Position numbers and translations under genes: made by a program. A stretch of 64,000 bases of DNA from Bacteroidales bacterium UBA6445. Its GTDB lineage: Bacteria > Bacteroidota > Bacteroidia > Bacteroidales > UBA932. Shown here one piece after another: positions 45,281 to 53,825 of the stretch (the stretch's first letter is position 1; every line of letters starts with the position of its first letter). The DNA is taken from contig DJOF01000003.1 of the NCBI GenBank assembly GCA_002439585.1, forward strand, positions 124,001-188,000. Direction: 5' to 3'. The notes beneath the pieces are model-generated. The model had not been told where the DNA came from. It worked only from the letters and a program-made list of their open reading frames with translations, and made no database searches.

Positions 45281-45985
45281 CTATCGGCCATGAGTGACTC
45301 CGTAGCCGAATAGGGCGAAGTCTCCTTTGCATGGGTCTCCCGGGAATATGTCACCAAAAGCCGAGGTAATCTCCTTTACTGTGTTGAGGTCCTTGGATTT
45401 TCGTGTCGTAAGGCCAAGATGGGTGGCTTCATCGTATACATGTACGTCGAGAGGTATCAGCAGGGAGGCTGGACTGGTATCCTTCCATATGCCGAGATCC
45501 ACCTTCCCATCATCGCGGACAAGCCATCTTTTCATCATGTTGATCTTCTTGTCGGGGGCTTTGGCATCAGGTTTCTGTCCGAATACATCAGTACGTATCT
45601 CCTTGACACTCATCGTCTCCAAAGTGGACTGCCTCTCGTATATGGATTTCAGTCTTGAGCAGATTGCGGCAGTTTCGCTCCACTTCACTGTCCTGTGTAT
45701 GCTTGTCGGATCATCGCGCCATTCTCCACGCATTACGTAGTCGTAGGGCCTGTTGTCCATGTGGGCGAAGAGCCGTCCGCAGTCTCTTACAATCATCTCT
45801 CTTCTTCCCCAGGCAAAGTGTGCTGCAAATATGGCGGAAATCTCTATGTCCTGCAGACTGCATTCTCCCTTCCGGTATAGTTCAGTGAATCTTCTTGGGA
45901 AGATTATTGGGTCTTCTTCAAAATAGGCGGGATCATTGTAGATCTCCGCCCATTTTACAAGTAATTCTTTTGTCTCCTTGTCCAT
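45281..45985 (-). CDS. TIGR02757-family protein of unknown function
   Basis: From the ATG at 45985, overlapping the stop of the POT gene (TAATG), the product has 234 residues. The longer reading from 46099 adds 38 residues inside the POT gene and is less likely. The sequence fits the DUF2400/TIGR02757 family, which is common in Bacteroidetes: FPRRFTELYRKGECSLQDIEIS, AHFAWGRREMIVRDC, LFAHMDNRPYDYVM, KKINMMKRWLVRDDGKVDLGIW and the acidic C-terminus FGDIFPGDPCKGDFALFGYGV. The family has no established biochemical function. The Arg-Trp and Asp-rich patches suggest nucleic-acid or metal binding, but this is guesswork. Confidence 0.82.
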   Translation of the reverse strand: MDKETKELLVKWAEIYNDPAYFEEDPIIFPRRFTELYRKGECSLQDIEISAIFAAHFAWGRREMIVRDCGRLFAHMDNRPYDYVMRGEWRDDPTSIHRTVKWSETAAICSRLKSIYERQSTLETMSVKEIRTDVFGQKPDAKAPDKKINMMKRWLVRDDGKVDLGIWKDTSPASLLIPLDVHVYDEATHLGLTTRKSKDLNTVKEITSAFGDIFPGDPCKGDFALFGYGVTHGR

Positions 45986-47646
45986 TAGTCGTTGGTAGCA
46001 GACTCGAGTTTCTTCATTATGGAGAAAATGAAGACTGCGGAGAGCAGACAGAGCACTATAAGCACGGACCATACTGCCCATAGCGGAACTTTGTTCCATA
46101 GGATGCCTGGCACTGATGTTAGATAGTTGCCCAGAGCCGTTGCCGCAAACCAGCAGCCCATCATTGCTCCCTTGTATTTGGGAGGGGCTACCTTGGATAC
46201 GAAGGAAATGCCCATAGGAGAGAGCAGAAGCTCGGCAAATGTAAGTACCAGGTATGTAGATATGAGATACATAGGTGATACTAACTGAGGACTTACTGTC
46301 TCGCCGATGTCTTTGGGAGAGGGAAGTCCGAACGATGCCAACGCCAATATGCCAAAGCCTAAGGCGGCCACGATCATTCCGAATCCGATTTTCCTTGGTG
46401 CCGAAGGCTCTTTGCCTTTCTTTGCAAGTGTACTGAATATGGCAAGTGATACAGGAGTCAAGGCTACTACGAAGAACGGGTTGAACTGCTGGAAGTCAGA
46501 GGGAAGGATCTTCACTACTGAGTCCATACCTGTATACATAGCGTAGGCCCCGCTCCAAAGTATTGCCGTTGCAATCCCACAGCCTATCTTGCCTTTCGCA
46601 GTCTCGGACTGGAATATCCCGAAGAGAGTGTAGATGGAGATAGCTATCATCGCAAGACTCCAGATGTTGAAACCGACTCTCATGGCTCCCTGTACCGAGT
46701 CCATAGTGTAGTCCCTTGCGAAGATGGTCATCGTGCCACCGTTCTGGTGGAATGCCATCCAGAAGAAGATCACCACTACGAACACGAGGATAAGTGCGAT
46801 AATCCTGTTTTTTGTCTGTTCAGGACTAAGCTCGGCAACGTCCTTGTGTGCGGCTTTAGCCTGCTTGGCGTTGATATCAGCACTCTTGAACCAAGGACGG
46901 AATGCAAAATAGATCAAAGCAGATACTATAAGCGAGATACAGGCTACTGCAAATGCGTAGTTGTATGCATTGGCGAGCTTGTCTATGTAGAACTGGCAGA
47001 ACTGTATCAGGTCGAGCCCCTGTGCACCCGACATCTGTCCCATCAGGTTCTCCACAGTTGCGGCTCCAGCCTGGTTGCCGTCAAGTATTTGGTGTGCGAG
47101 AGCTGGAATCTCAGGATTGTAAAATAACCCGGATTTTCCGAGGAAATAGTTGGTAACGGCCTTGGCGGCAGAAGGTGCGAACATCGCGCCTATGTTGATG
47201 GCCATGTAGAAAAGGCTGAATGCCGAGTCTCTCTTGGCAGAGTACTTCGGGTCATCGTATAGATTGCCGACCATGACCTGCAGGTTGCCCTTGAACAGAC
47301 CCGTGCCTATTGCTATGAGTCCCAAGGCACCGAAAGTCAATATCTTTCCGGTTATATCTGCTCCAGTGGGGATCGTCAGGCATAAGTATCCGAGGAACAT
47401 CACCCCTATACCAGCTGTGACGCATTTGCCGAAGCCTATCTTGTCGGCGAGAAGACCTCCGAGAAGCGGCATGAAATAAACTCCTGCGAGGAAGATTGCA
47501 TTGATCTGCGTGGCCTGTGCCACATTGAAGCCGTATTTCGCCTGCAGGAATAGGACGAAGATGGCCAACATCGTGTAGTACCCGAAACGCTCTCCCGTAT
47601 TGGCGAGTGCAAGGGCAAACAAACCTTTAGGTTGGTCTTTGAACAT
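45985..47646 (-). CDS. POT-family proton-dependent oligopeptide transporter
   Basis: This major-facilitator transporter imports di- and tripeptides with protons. The 553 residues have about 14 hydrophobic helices. The signature is NTGERFGYYTMLAIFVLFL near residues 16-34 (the ExxER-type motif of the family appears as GERFGYY), then GIGTGLFKGNLQVMVGNLYDD and SLFYMAINIGAMFAPS (the PTR2 signature region). It could be the lead gene of a minus-strand set that continues through TIGR02757, the kinase, tldD and tldE. A reverse-strand TATCTTTG -7 box sits upstream (47703-47710). Confidence 0.9.
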   Translation of the reverse strand: MFKDQPKGLFALALANTGERFGYYTMLAIFVLFLQAKYGFNVAQATQINAIFLAGVYFMPLLGGLLADKIGFGKCVTAGIGVMFLGYLCLTIPTGADITGKILTFGALGLIAIGTGLFKGNLQVMVGNLYDDPKYSAKRDSAFSLFYMAINIGAMFAPSAAKAVTNYFLGKSGLFYNPEIPALAHQILDGNQAGAATVENLMGQMSGAQGLDLIQFCQFYIDKLANAYNYAFAVACISLIVSALIYFAFRPWFKSADINAKQAKAAHKDVAELSPEQTKNRIIALILVFVVVIFFWMAFHQNGGTMTIFARDYTMDSVQGAMRVGFNIWSLAMIAISIYTLFGIFQSETAKGKIGCGIATAILWSGAYAMYTGMDSVVKILPSDFQQFNPFFVVALTPVSLAIFSTLAKKGKEPSAPRKIGFGMIVAALGFGILALASFGLPSPKDIGETVSPQLVSPMYLISTYLVLTFAELLLSPMGISFVSKVAPPKYKGAMMGCWFAATALGNYLTSVPGILWNKVPLWAVWSVLIVLCLLSAVFIFSIMKKLESATND

Positions 47647-47702
47647 TGTATGTAATGGTATTTGTTGTTTCTATATCTGAGGTCACTTTGGGCCTGTCAC
47701 AA

Positions 47703-47710
47703 CAAAGATA
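47703..47710 (-). promoter_or_regulatory. -7 element for the POT transporter gene
   Basis: On the reverse strand TATCTTTG is an exact TAnnTTTG box 57 bases before the ATG at 47646. No good TTG occurs 19-20 bases upstream, so the promoter is only partly matched. Confidence 0.45.
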
Positions 47711-47753
47711 ATAAATCAATCTGAAAAATGCCCATTGTTGCTGTGTTTACCCC

Positions 47754-47770
47754 TAGAAGCTGTTTGAAAT
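47754..47770 (+). repeat. Solitary MITE-like end upstream of the barrel gene
   Basis: TAGAAGCTGTTTGAAAT matches the outer end of repeat copy B (54925 onward) except for one missing T. No matching interior follows. Its TTTG (47763-47766) forms the -33 box of the downstream promoter. Confidence 0.5.
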
Positions 47771-47795
47771 TATTCAGAGAATCCACGTATATTTG
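47763..47795 (+). promoter_or_regulatory. Promoter for the outer-membrane barrel gene at 47871
   Basis: TTTG (47763-47766), 21 bases, then TATATTTG (47788-47795), an exact -7 box. The start near 47802 leaves a leader of about 70 bases. The -33 box lies inside the MITE-like end at 47754-47770. Confidence 0.65.
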
Positions 47796-47870
47796 CGGAT
47801 ATAGAATATACGATGCGTTTGGGCGATGTTTTCGATCAAGTGCGGTACATTGTTCTTGAATGGAAATTAG

Positions 47871-48617
47871 ATGAAAAGATTATTATTCATTTTGCTGGTG
47901 ATTCTGTTGGTTTGTAACGAGGCATTTGCCCAGAGATCAACTATCTATAATCAGGATATAAGATTTACTGCTGGAGCAAGGATGCCTATGGCTGACTCTG
48001 ATGCGGACGGCGGAGAGATAATGAGCATTACATATGGCAACTACAATCGTAGCGGTTTCGGGTTTCGTTGCGGAGCCGAGTGGATGTTCAGCAATGTAGA
48101 TATCGACGACTATCTTGGAATGCCTCTTTCAGTCTCATGGAAGAGAGGAAAACGTACTACTGTAAAGGAATCAATGCTTAGTGGGGCTGAAAACATGGCT
48201 TGGGGCGTGGCAAGCAACTACAGGTATGGCTCTACTCCTGATGCCGGTACAGCGTTTGGAAGTTTTCTTGCAGGGCTTTTTAACGGTATAGAATTCTTTG
48301 CCGGCCTTACTCCGGGATATGTTTTCGGAGATTCGGAGACATCGCATGTGCTCACTGACGGATATGCCGGAGAAGATATTGAGAGGTATTATTATATAAA
48401 GAACCGTTTCACACTTTCGGCTGATGCCGGAATAGGAATATCAGTGAGAATTTGGCGCTTTGACTTGAGTGTCATACCAGCATTTCATTATTTCATTACT
48501 GATAATTATCATGAAGTAAAGGTCACAAGCAGTCCAATAGCAACGGGCAGTCATATCTCCGATAAATCATATCCGTGGCAATTCTCAATTCAGGGCGGCC
48601 TTGGCTTCTCGTTCTGA
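47871..48617 (+). CDS. Small outer-membrane beta-barrel protein, function unknown
   Basis: The 248-residue protein has a clear signal peptide (MKRLLFILLVILLVCNEAFAQ, cleavage after AFA). The remainder is glycine- and aromatic-rich with alternating strands, e.g. SITYGNYNRSGFGFRCGAEW, IEFFAGLTPGYVFG and FTLSADAGIGISVRIW. It ends in QFSIQGGLGFSF, with the terminal Phe typical of proteins inserted by the BAM complex. It resembles generic Bacteroidetes porin-family-like barrels (OmpA/OmpW-like size) without a known domain. It is a single gene, divergent from the POT transporter, with a promoter that reuses a repeat end. Confidence 0.75.
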   Translation: MKRLLFILLVILLVCNEAFAQRSTIYNQDIRFTAGARMPMADSDADGGEIMSITYGNYNRSGFGFRCGAEWMFSNVDIDDYLGMPLSVSWKRGKRTTVKESMLSGAENMAWGVASNYRYGSTPDAGTAFGSFLAGLFNGIEFFAGLTPGYVFGDSETSHVLTDGYAGEDIERYYYIKNRFTLSADAGIGISVRIWRFDLSVIPAFHYFITDNYHEVKVTSSPIATGSHISDKSYPWQFSIQGGLGFSF

Positions 48618-48790
48618 TTGTCATGGTAAGTCCATTAATTACGACTTTAGCCGCATATTTTCATTCTTACTATAAGGAAGTCAGTCGGTTTTATCCCGGC
48701 AATGCTTGTAGTTTCAGGTATTTCCAGACTTGGAGGTCACTATATAGTAGAGAGACAATCTTATGACGTCCCTAATGGCTACTCCAGTTA

Positions 48791-48834
48791 GCCATCAATT
48801 CTAATAAATCACGTTTTGCCATCAATGCTAATGA
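48791..48834. repeat. Short imperfect direct repeat
   Basis: GCCATCAATTCTAATAA (48791-48807) recurs as GCCATCAATGCTAATGA (48818-48834), 27 bases on. It lies in the gap between the barrel gene and the TonB-like gene. Function is not evident. Confidence 0.5.
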
Positions 48835-48873
48835 AGTAAGATAGCTGGCGGCATCCATGCAAATGGGAAGTGC

Positions 48874-48883
48874 GGGGGGGGGG
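48874..48883. repeat. Run of ten G bases
   Basis: A G10 homopolymer lies 10 bases past the stop of the TonB-like gene on the reverse strand. Such tracts are prone to length change by slippage and to sequencing error. Confidence 0.85.
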
Positions 48884-48892
48884 ATCGCCCAC

Positions 48893-49612
48893 TTATTGCG
48901 CGATGAACTGGTAGATGATGTCACCGGTCTGGCGTGAGGGGGCAGAAGAAGATGGGGAGAATTTTGACATGCGAGCTGCGCGAAGGGCGAAATTGCGCAG
49001 ACAACTGTCCTCTGAAGAGCCTTCTTCGAGAATCTCGGCCTTTATCACTTTTCCTGAATTGTCAACGGAGATAACGACAGTGACCATGCCTCCGTTGTAG
49101 CATCTGTATGCCGGTATCGGGAGACTTGGCTCGGGGCGTCGCCCATCAAGATGCCATGACAATACTGTAGGACCGGAATAAGTCATCTTGGTCTCCGGTT
49201 TGTTGTCATTGATCGCATCATGTACAGCTACATAGTTTTCCTCCTCATCGGAGGCGGCACGATTGCCTCTTTTCAGTTCAGCTGCAAGTCTGTCTGCGTC
49301 CTCATAGAGCTTCTCAGCGTCCGTGTTGCGGTCATCCTTGAGCATTTCACTGTTGCGGGAAGAAGTGGTATTGCGGATAGGCATCCCGTAGTCCTCCCCA
49401 GCAATCATGCGGGCTATTCGCTCGTTGATCTTCTTGTCAAACTCTGCCTTTGCTTGTTGCTTCTGAGCCTCTTCTGTCTTGCTGAAATCCATTATGAAAG
49501 TGCTTTCCCCATGAAAGGAAAATCCTATTTGGGCTATGAGCAGCACAATAAGCACAGCCAAATGTATGATGGCGGTGAAATATAGTCCTGCTTTATCGTC
49601 CGGAGTCAGCAT
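48893..49612 (-). CDS. TonB-like energy-transduction protein
   Basis: From the ATG at 49612 (the longer reading from 49651 extends further into udk) the product has 239 residues. A cytoplasmic start leads into one membrane helix (YFTAIIHLAVLIVLLIAQIGF), then a long charged, helical periplasmic stretch (EEAQKQQAKAEFDKKINERIA and following). The C-terminal globular domain contains GGMVTVVISVDNSGKVIKAEI and AARMSKFSPS, typical of TonB_C. TonB passes proton-motive energy from ExbBD to outer-membrane receptors. Proline-rich repeats of classical TonB are absent, so an alternative role as a TonB-domain adaptor is possible. It overlaps udk by 20 bases. Confidence 0.8.
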   Translation of the reverse strand: MLTPDDKAGLYFTAIIHLAVLIVLLIAQIGFSFHGESTFIMDFSKTEEAQKQQAKAEFDKKINERIARMIAGEDYGMPIRNTTSSRNSEMLKDDRNTDAEKLYEDADRLAAELKRGNRAASDEEENYVAVHDAINDNKPETKMTYSGPTVLSWHLDGRRPEPSLPIPAYRCYNGGMVTVVISVDNSGKVIKAEILEEGSSEDSCLRNFALRAARMSKFSPSSSAPSRQTGDIIYQFIAQ

Positions 49613-50228
49613 CTTTCTTGCTATGCAATGATTTCTCAATAGTAGCGGCAATGATGTCTATTGCCACCTTGTTGTGTCCACCCTGGGGTATGATGATATC
49701 AGCGTAACGCTTGCTTGGTTCAATGAACTGGAGATACATAGGCTTCACTGTCTTGGTATATCTCTCGATGACTTTCTCTACAGTCTTTCCCCTCTCTATT
49801 ATATCCCTCGCCATGATTCGCATGAGCCTGTCATCGTCATCGGCATCTACGAAAATCTTAATGTTCATCTGGTCACGAAGCTCCTTGCATGTAAATACAA
49901 GTATGCCTTCTATGATGATTACATCAGCCGGTGCTACAGTGATTGTCTCGGTCTTGGATCTTGAGCAAGTCAGATAAGAATATACAGGCTGCTCAATGCT
50001 GTGTCCGGCCTTCAACTCGCGGAGCTGCTTGCACAAGAGCTTGAAGTCAATGGCGTCAGGATGGTCGAAATTGATCTGCTGCCTCTCTTCAAGCGGCAAA
50101 TAGCTAGAATCCTTGTAATAGGAATCTTGAGGGATTACCACAACCCTTTCCTTCAACTTCTCTGTGATGGCCTTGACTACCGTTGTCTTGCCTGAGCCCG
50201 AGCCGCCTGCTATGCCTATGACCAACAT
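49593..50228 (-). CDS. udk: Uridine kinase
   Basis: The 211-residue P-loop kinase phosphorylates uridine and cytidine with GTP/ATP in pyrimidine salvage. Walker A is GIAGGSGSGKTTVV (5-18), followed by QDSYYKDSSYLPLEER, NFDHPDAIDF (substrate binding), a YSYLTCSRSKTETI segment, VIIEGILVFT and the lid RDIIERGKTVEKVIERY. It starts 12 bases downstream of asnS and overlaps the TonB-like gene at its end. Confidence 0.95.
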   Translation of the reverse strand: MLVIGIAGGSGSGKTTVVKAITEKLKERVVVIPQDSYYKDSSYLPLEERQQINFDHPDAIDFKLLCKQLRELKAGHSIEQPVYSYLTCSRSKTETITVAPADVIIIEGILVFTCKELRDQMNIKIFVDADDDDRLMRIMARDIIERGKTVEKVIERYTKTVKPMYLQFIEPSKRYADIIIPQGGHNKVAIDIIAATIEKSLHSKKDADSGR

Positions 50229-50240
50229 TCTCCCCAGTGA

Positions 50241-51632
50241 TTAAAAATCAGCATTCTTCGGTGTACGCGGGAATGGAATCACATCCCTTATATTACTCAT
50301 GCCCGTGACAAAGAGCAGTAGCCTCTCGAATCCGAGTCCGAATCCGCTGTGAGGAACAGTACCGAAACGGCGTGTGTCTATATACCACTCAAGATTCTTG
50401 CGGCTCATGCCGAGCTCCGTGATCCTACTTTCGAGTTTCTCAAGCGAAGATTCCCTTTCGGAACCGCCTATAATCTCTCCGATTTTAGGGAAAAGCACAT
50501 CTGTACCTCTTACAGTCTTGCCGTCATCATTGAGCTTCATGTAGAATGCCTTGATGTCCTTTGGAAAATCCACAAGGATAACAGGCTTCTTGAAATGCTT
50601 CTCGACGAGGTATCTCTCATGCTCGCTCTGTAGGTCAACGCCCCATTTTACAGGAAATTCAAAATGCTCGCCCGACTCTTCGAGAATGCGGATGCCTTCG
50701 GTGTATGTAAGTCTCTGGAACTCAATGCCTATGACACTCTGAAGCCTTTCGATAAGTCCGCTATCATACTTGTCATTGAGGAATTTGAGATCGTCCATAC
50801 AGTGGTCAAGGGCATATTGTACAAGGAATTTGACAAATTCCTCCTCAAATGCCATGGTGTCATTGACATCGTAGAATGCCATCTCAGGCTCGATCATCCA
50901 GAACTCAGCAAGATGTCTCGGTGTGTTGGAATTTTCGGCACGGAATGTAGGTCCGAACGTGTAGATCTCACCGACTGCCGTAGCTCCGAGCTCTCCTTCG
51001 AGTTGTCCGCTGACGGTAAGGCTCGTCTTCTTGCCGAAGAAATCCTTAGAGAAATCGACCTTGCCATTGTGCATGGGCACATTTGCAAGATTCAAGGTGG
51101 TCACCTGGAACATGTCTCCTGCTCCTTCCGCATCGGACTCTGTGATGAGAGGTGTATGCAGATATACGAAACCTTTGGCTTGAAAGAAAGAATGAATGGC
51201 AAAAGCCATAGCGTTGCGAATCCTAAGGATAGCACCGAACGTGTTGGTACGTAGCCTCATATGCGCTACAGTACGAAGGTATTCGAGAGAAGTGTCCTTC
51301 TTCTGGAGTGGATATCTTACGGGGTCGCATTCACCGTAAAGTTCTATCTCCTCAGCGCTAATCTCAAGGTTCTGTCCCTCACCAGGAGACTCTACGAGCT
51401 TGCCGCGCACACCGATACTTGCACCGGTAGTTATCTTCTTGATAAGCTCTTCGTCAAATTTGTCCGTCTCGGCAACGACCTGGATACTATGTATGGTAGA
51501 TCCATCGTTGAGGGCTATGAATTTAACCTGCTTATTGCCTCTCTTTGTCCTGACCCAGCCTTTTGCGAGGACTTCCGTCCCTGGCTGTCCTGCCAGAAGA
51601 TCCTTTATTTTCGTTCGGATAACTGTTCCCAT
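50241..51632 (-). CDS. asnS: Asparaginyl-tRNA synthetase
   Basis: This class II synthetase charges tRNA-Asn. The 463 residues have an N-terminal OB-fold anticodon-binding domain (GWVRTKRGNKQVKFIALNDGS), motif 2 around TFGPTFRAENSNTPRHLAEFWMIEPE (core FRAENSNTPRHLAEFW) and motif 3 GFGLGFERLLLFVTG. Asn versus Asp specificity is indicated by the RAENSNTPRHLAEFWMIE pattern, which is the AsnRS form. A TAAATTTG -7 box on the reverse strand lies 24-31 bases upstream of the start (51656-51663). Confidence 0.95.
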   Translation of the reverse strand: MGTVIRTKIKDLLAGQPGTEVLAKGWVRTKRGNKQVKFIALNDGSTIHSIQVVAETDKFDEELIKKITTGASIGVRGKLVESPGEGQNLEISAEEIELYGECDPVRYPLQKKDTSLEYLRTVAHMRLRTNTFGAILRIRNAMAFAIHSFFQAKGFVYLHTPLITESDAEGAGDMFQVTTLNLANVPMHNGKVDFSKDFFGKKTSLTVSGQLEGELGATAVGEIYTFGPTFRAENSNTPRHLAEFWMIEPEMAFYDVNDTMAFEEEFVKFLVQYALDHCMDDLKFLNDKYDSGLIERLQSVIGIEFQRLTYTEGIRILEESGEHFEFPVKWGVDLQSEHERYLVEKHFKKPVILVDFPKDIKAFYMKLNDDGKTVRGTDVLFPKIGEIIGGSERESSLEKLESRITELGMSRKNLEWYIDTRRFGTVPHSGFGLGFERLLLFVTGMSNIRDVIPFPRTPKNADF

Positions 51633-51655
51633 CTCAATTTTTAGCTAAAACTGCG

Positions 51656-51663
51656 CAAATTTA
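51656..51663 (-). promoter_or_regulatory. -7 element for asnS
   Basis: On the reverse strand TAAATTTG is an exact -7 box 24 bases before the asnS ATG. No TTG stands at the expected 19-21 bases upstream. It suggests asnS has its own start within the 138-base gap after lnt. Confidence 0.45.
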
Positions 51664-51770
51664 TATGAAAAAAGTCAGAAGCCGTTTAAAATTTATTCAA
51701 AAATTCTTTTACGGGCATTTTCTGTCTGTTTCGTCAGACTCCTGCTCATTTAGATATCTCAGCTATTCTT

Positions 51771-53423
51771 TTAACTCTGTCCGTCCGCTGAGTCTCTGCG
51801 GATTGCAAGGCGGGTTATGCAGCATAGCAGAAGCATGGTGGCAATGAAGGTGCACAAGCGTCCGGCAAAGTCACCGTTCTCGCTGAAAAATGTCTTCTCG
51901 TTGTTAAGGTTGACATGGGAGCGGAGCGTCTCTTTCTGCCACCAATGGGTCTCGGCGAGAATATCCCCACGCTGGTCAATGATAGCGGAAATGCCGGTGT
52001 TGGCGCATCTTGCAATGTCCCGTCTGTTCTCTATGGCTCTAAGTCTCGCATAGTTCAGATGCTGTCTGTAGCCGGGAGTGTCTCCCCACCAGGCATCGTT
52101 GGTGATGACCGCAAGTACTGAAGCCCCGGCTTGTATGTATCGGGCGCAGTGCTCAGGGTATACAGACTCATAGCAGATGGCACAACCTATTGGTATCGGA
52201 CTGTTTGCTTCTGTATCGGAATCAGTTGCAGTGCAATATAGAGGTACTGTCTGCTTCTGCCCGACGCATCTTCCCATCACCCCGCCGAGAAGGTCATCGA
52301 TTTTGCAGAAAATCTTCGGATACGGGGTCATTTCCACACCCACGACGAGCTTAGATTTATGATAAATCTGGGTATCGCCGTTGCTGTCCATCATTAGTGC
52401 CGAATTGTGAGACTCTATCCAGCGGTCGCTGCCTGCATGTCTGGCTGTAGGGGAGGGAGCGGTCTCGGAGATTATCCTGTCATAGGAAGATGCACCGAAG
52501 AGGAGATTTACTCCTGGCTTGTCCGAGAGAAAATCCCTGAATCTTCTCCAGGTGCGGCTCTGTCTGTAATCCCCTGTAATGATATCCCCCGTAAATGTCT
52601 CCGGTGCAATCGCGAGAATAGTCTCGGAGGAATCTCTACGACTTGCCATGGCCGAGGACATCTGATCAAGCAGTATTGCATTTTGCTGCTCCTGACTCAG
52701 ACGCTCGAATTTGTTGTAGGGGTCTATGTTAGGTTGGAAGATGGCTACCTCGAGAGGCTCGTCCGTCTCCGTATAAGACTTGTATAAGTATAAGGAGAAT
52801 ATGGCCGGTCCGACTATAAGGAGCACTGTGCCGAGTCCGTATGCGGTCTTTGCCTTGGCATTGAAGCTTTGCCAGCTCGCGTCAGACAGGGAGACCATGA
52901 TACCGAAGACCGACAAGTTGCATGCCCATATCCATAGCGATCCTCCGAGAGTCCCGAGATATTCGTACCACTGGGCAAGATGGGTTGTCCCGGCAAAAGC
53001 GTTACCGAGCACGAGCCACGGCCAGGAAATCTGAGCCGAGACAAGATAATACTTCTCCCAGGCGATCCAAAGAGCCGCAAGGAAAATGTACGGGAGCACT
53101 CCTTTAAGCACTTTTCTACTCCATCTGAACAAGCCGAAGACAAGGGACATCTGTAACGAGTTGGCAAGAATTGCGAATATTCCTCCGCCAATGGTAGCGT
53201 TGCATACCCAAAATGTGGTTACTGCATTCCACAGTGCAAAGGCGGAATAGTGCCATACCCAGAATCTCTTCATCCCGGTTATATGAGCTATCCTCTCCAT
53301 GCAGAGCAGGGGGATGAGGCCGATTAGTGCAGTCCAGCCCATGTGTGGGATCAGAAACGGCAATGACATCAGAAATACGAAGGCCGCAGTCAGGGCGGCA
53401 AACAATATGTTACGGTTTTTCAT
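51771..53423 (-). CDS. lnt: Apolipoprotein N-acyltransferase
   Basis: Lnt adds the third acyl chain to lipoproteins at the inner membrane. The 550 residues have six or so N-terminal membrane helices (about 5-25, 55-75, 80-100, 110-130, 150-175, 190-215) and a C-terminal nitrilase-like domain with the catalytic Glu in AIAPETFTG, Lys in IYHKSKLVVGVEMTPY and Cys in GCAICYESVYPE. The substrate-gating segment VITNDAWWGDTPGYRQHL is also conserved. Its presence implies triacylated lipoproteins in this organism. Confidence 0.94.
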   Translation of the reverse strand: MKNRNILFAALTAAFVFLMSLPFLIPHMGWTALIGLIPLLCMERIAHITGMKRFWVWHYSAFALWNAVTTFWVCNATIGGGIFAILANSLQMSLVFGLFRWSRKVLKGVLPYIFLAALWIAWEKYYLVSAQISWPWLVLGNAFAGTTHLAQWYEYLGTLGGSLWIWACNLSVFGIMVSLSDASWQSFNAKAKTAYGLGTVLLIVGPAIFSLYLYKSYTETDEPLEVAIFQPNIDPYNKFERLSQEQQNAILLDQMSSAMASRRDSSETILAIAPETFTGDIITGDYRQSRTWRRFRDFLSDKPGVNLLFGASSYDRIISETAPSPTARHAGSDRWIESHNSALMMDSNGDTQIYHKSKLVVGVEMTPYPKIFCKIDDLLGGVMGRCVGQKQTVPLYCTATDSDTEANSPIPIGCAICYESVYPEHCARYIQAGASVLAVITNDAWWGDTPGYRQHLNYARLRAIENRRDIARCANTGISAIIDQRGDILAETHWWQKETLRSHVNLNNEKTFFSENGDFAGRLCTFIATMLLLCCITRLAIRRDSADGQS

Positions 53424-53825
53424 CTGTCTGAGAACTTTGAAGTCTGTGCTTCGATGTATGTCCTTGTATTTGAAGTTTGTTCCGGTTCTTCGGAACTTGT
53501 ATTTATGCGTGTTTAAGACTTTTGCCTAGATCGGTGATAGGCCGTCTGTCTTCGAGAGTGTAAATTTAGCAAACTTCAAAGGAAATGTAGTTTCAATTCT
53601 GCTAAGCTTTTTAAGTCTTTGACTTACCCCTTGCCTAATCTTGTTAATTCGGAAATTTCGGCCATGTCAAGACATTTGGTTGGCATTACCACTGCAAGCG
53701 GTCGTTGTCTTATGTCGGTACTGTCGTCTGAACTTATGAGTTGTCATACTCGGAATCCCGAATCGTTTAGCGTTTTATGGGTTCTATACAATGATATTCT
53801 ATGGTATAGATTGGCATCGCGGATA
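53424..53825 (-). other. Gene-free stretch between truA and lnt
   Basis: These 402 bases carry no convincing gene. A frame on the plus strand through here continues into truA antisense and is not believed. On the side near lnt a small stem GTTCCG/CGGAAC (53479-53496) could act as a truA terminator or an lnt leader hairpin. No clean TTTG-N19-21-TAnnTTTG promoter was found for lnt. Confidence 0.55.

Noticed and set aside
45986..46099. Longer N-terminus for the TIGR02757 protein
   Set aside because: The added residues lie inside the POT transporter gene, while the ATG at 45985 forms a typical TAATG overlap.
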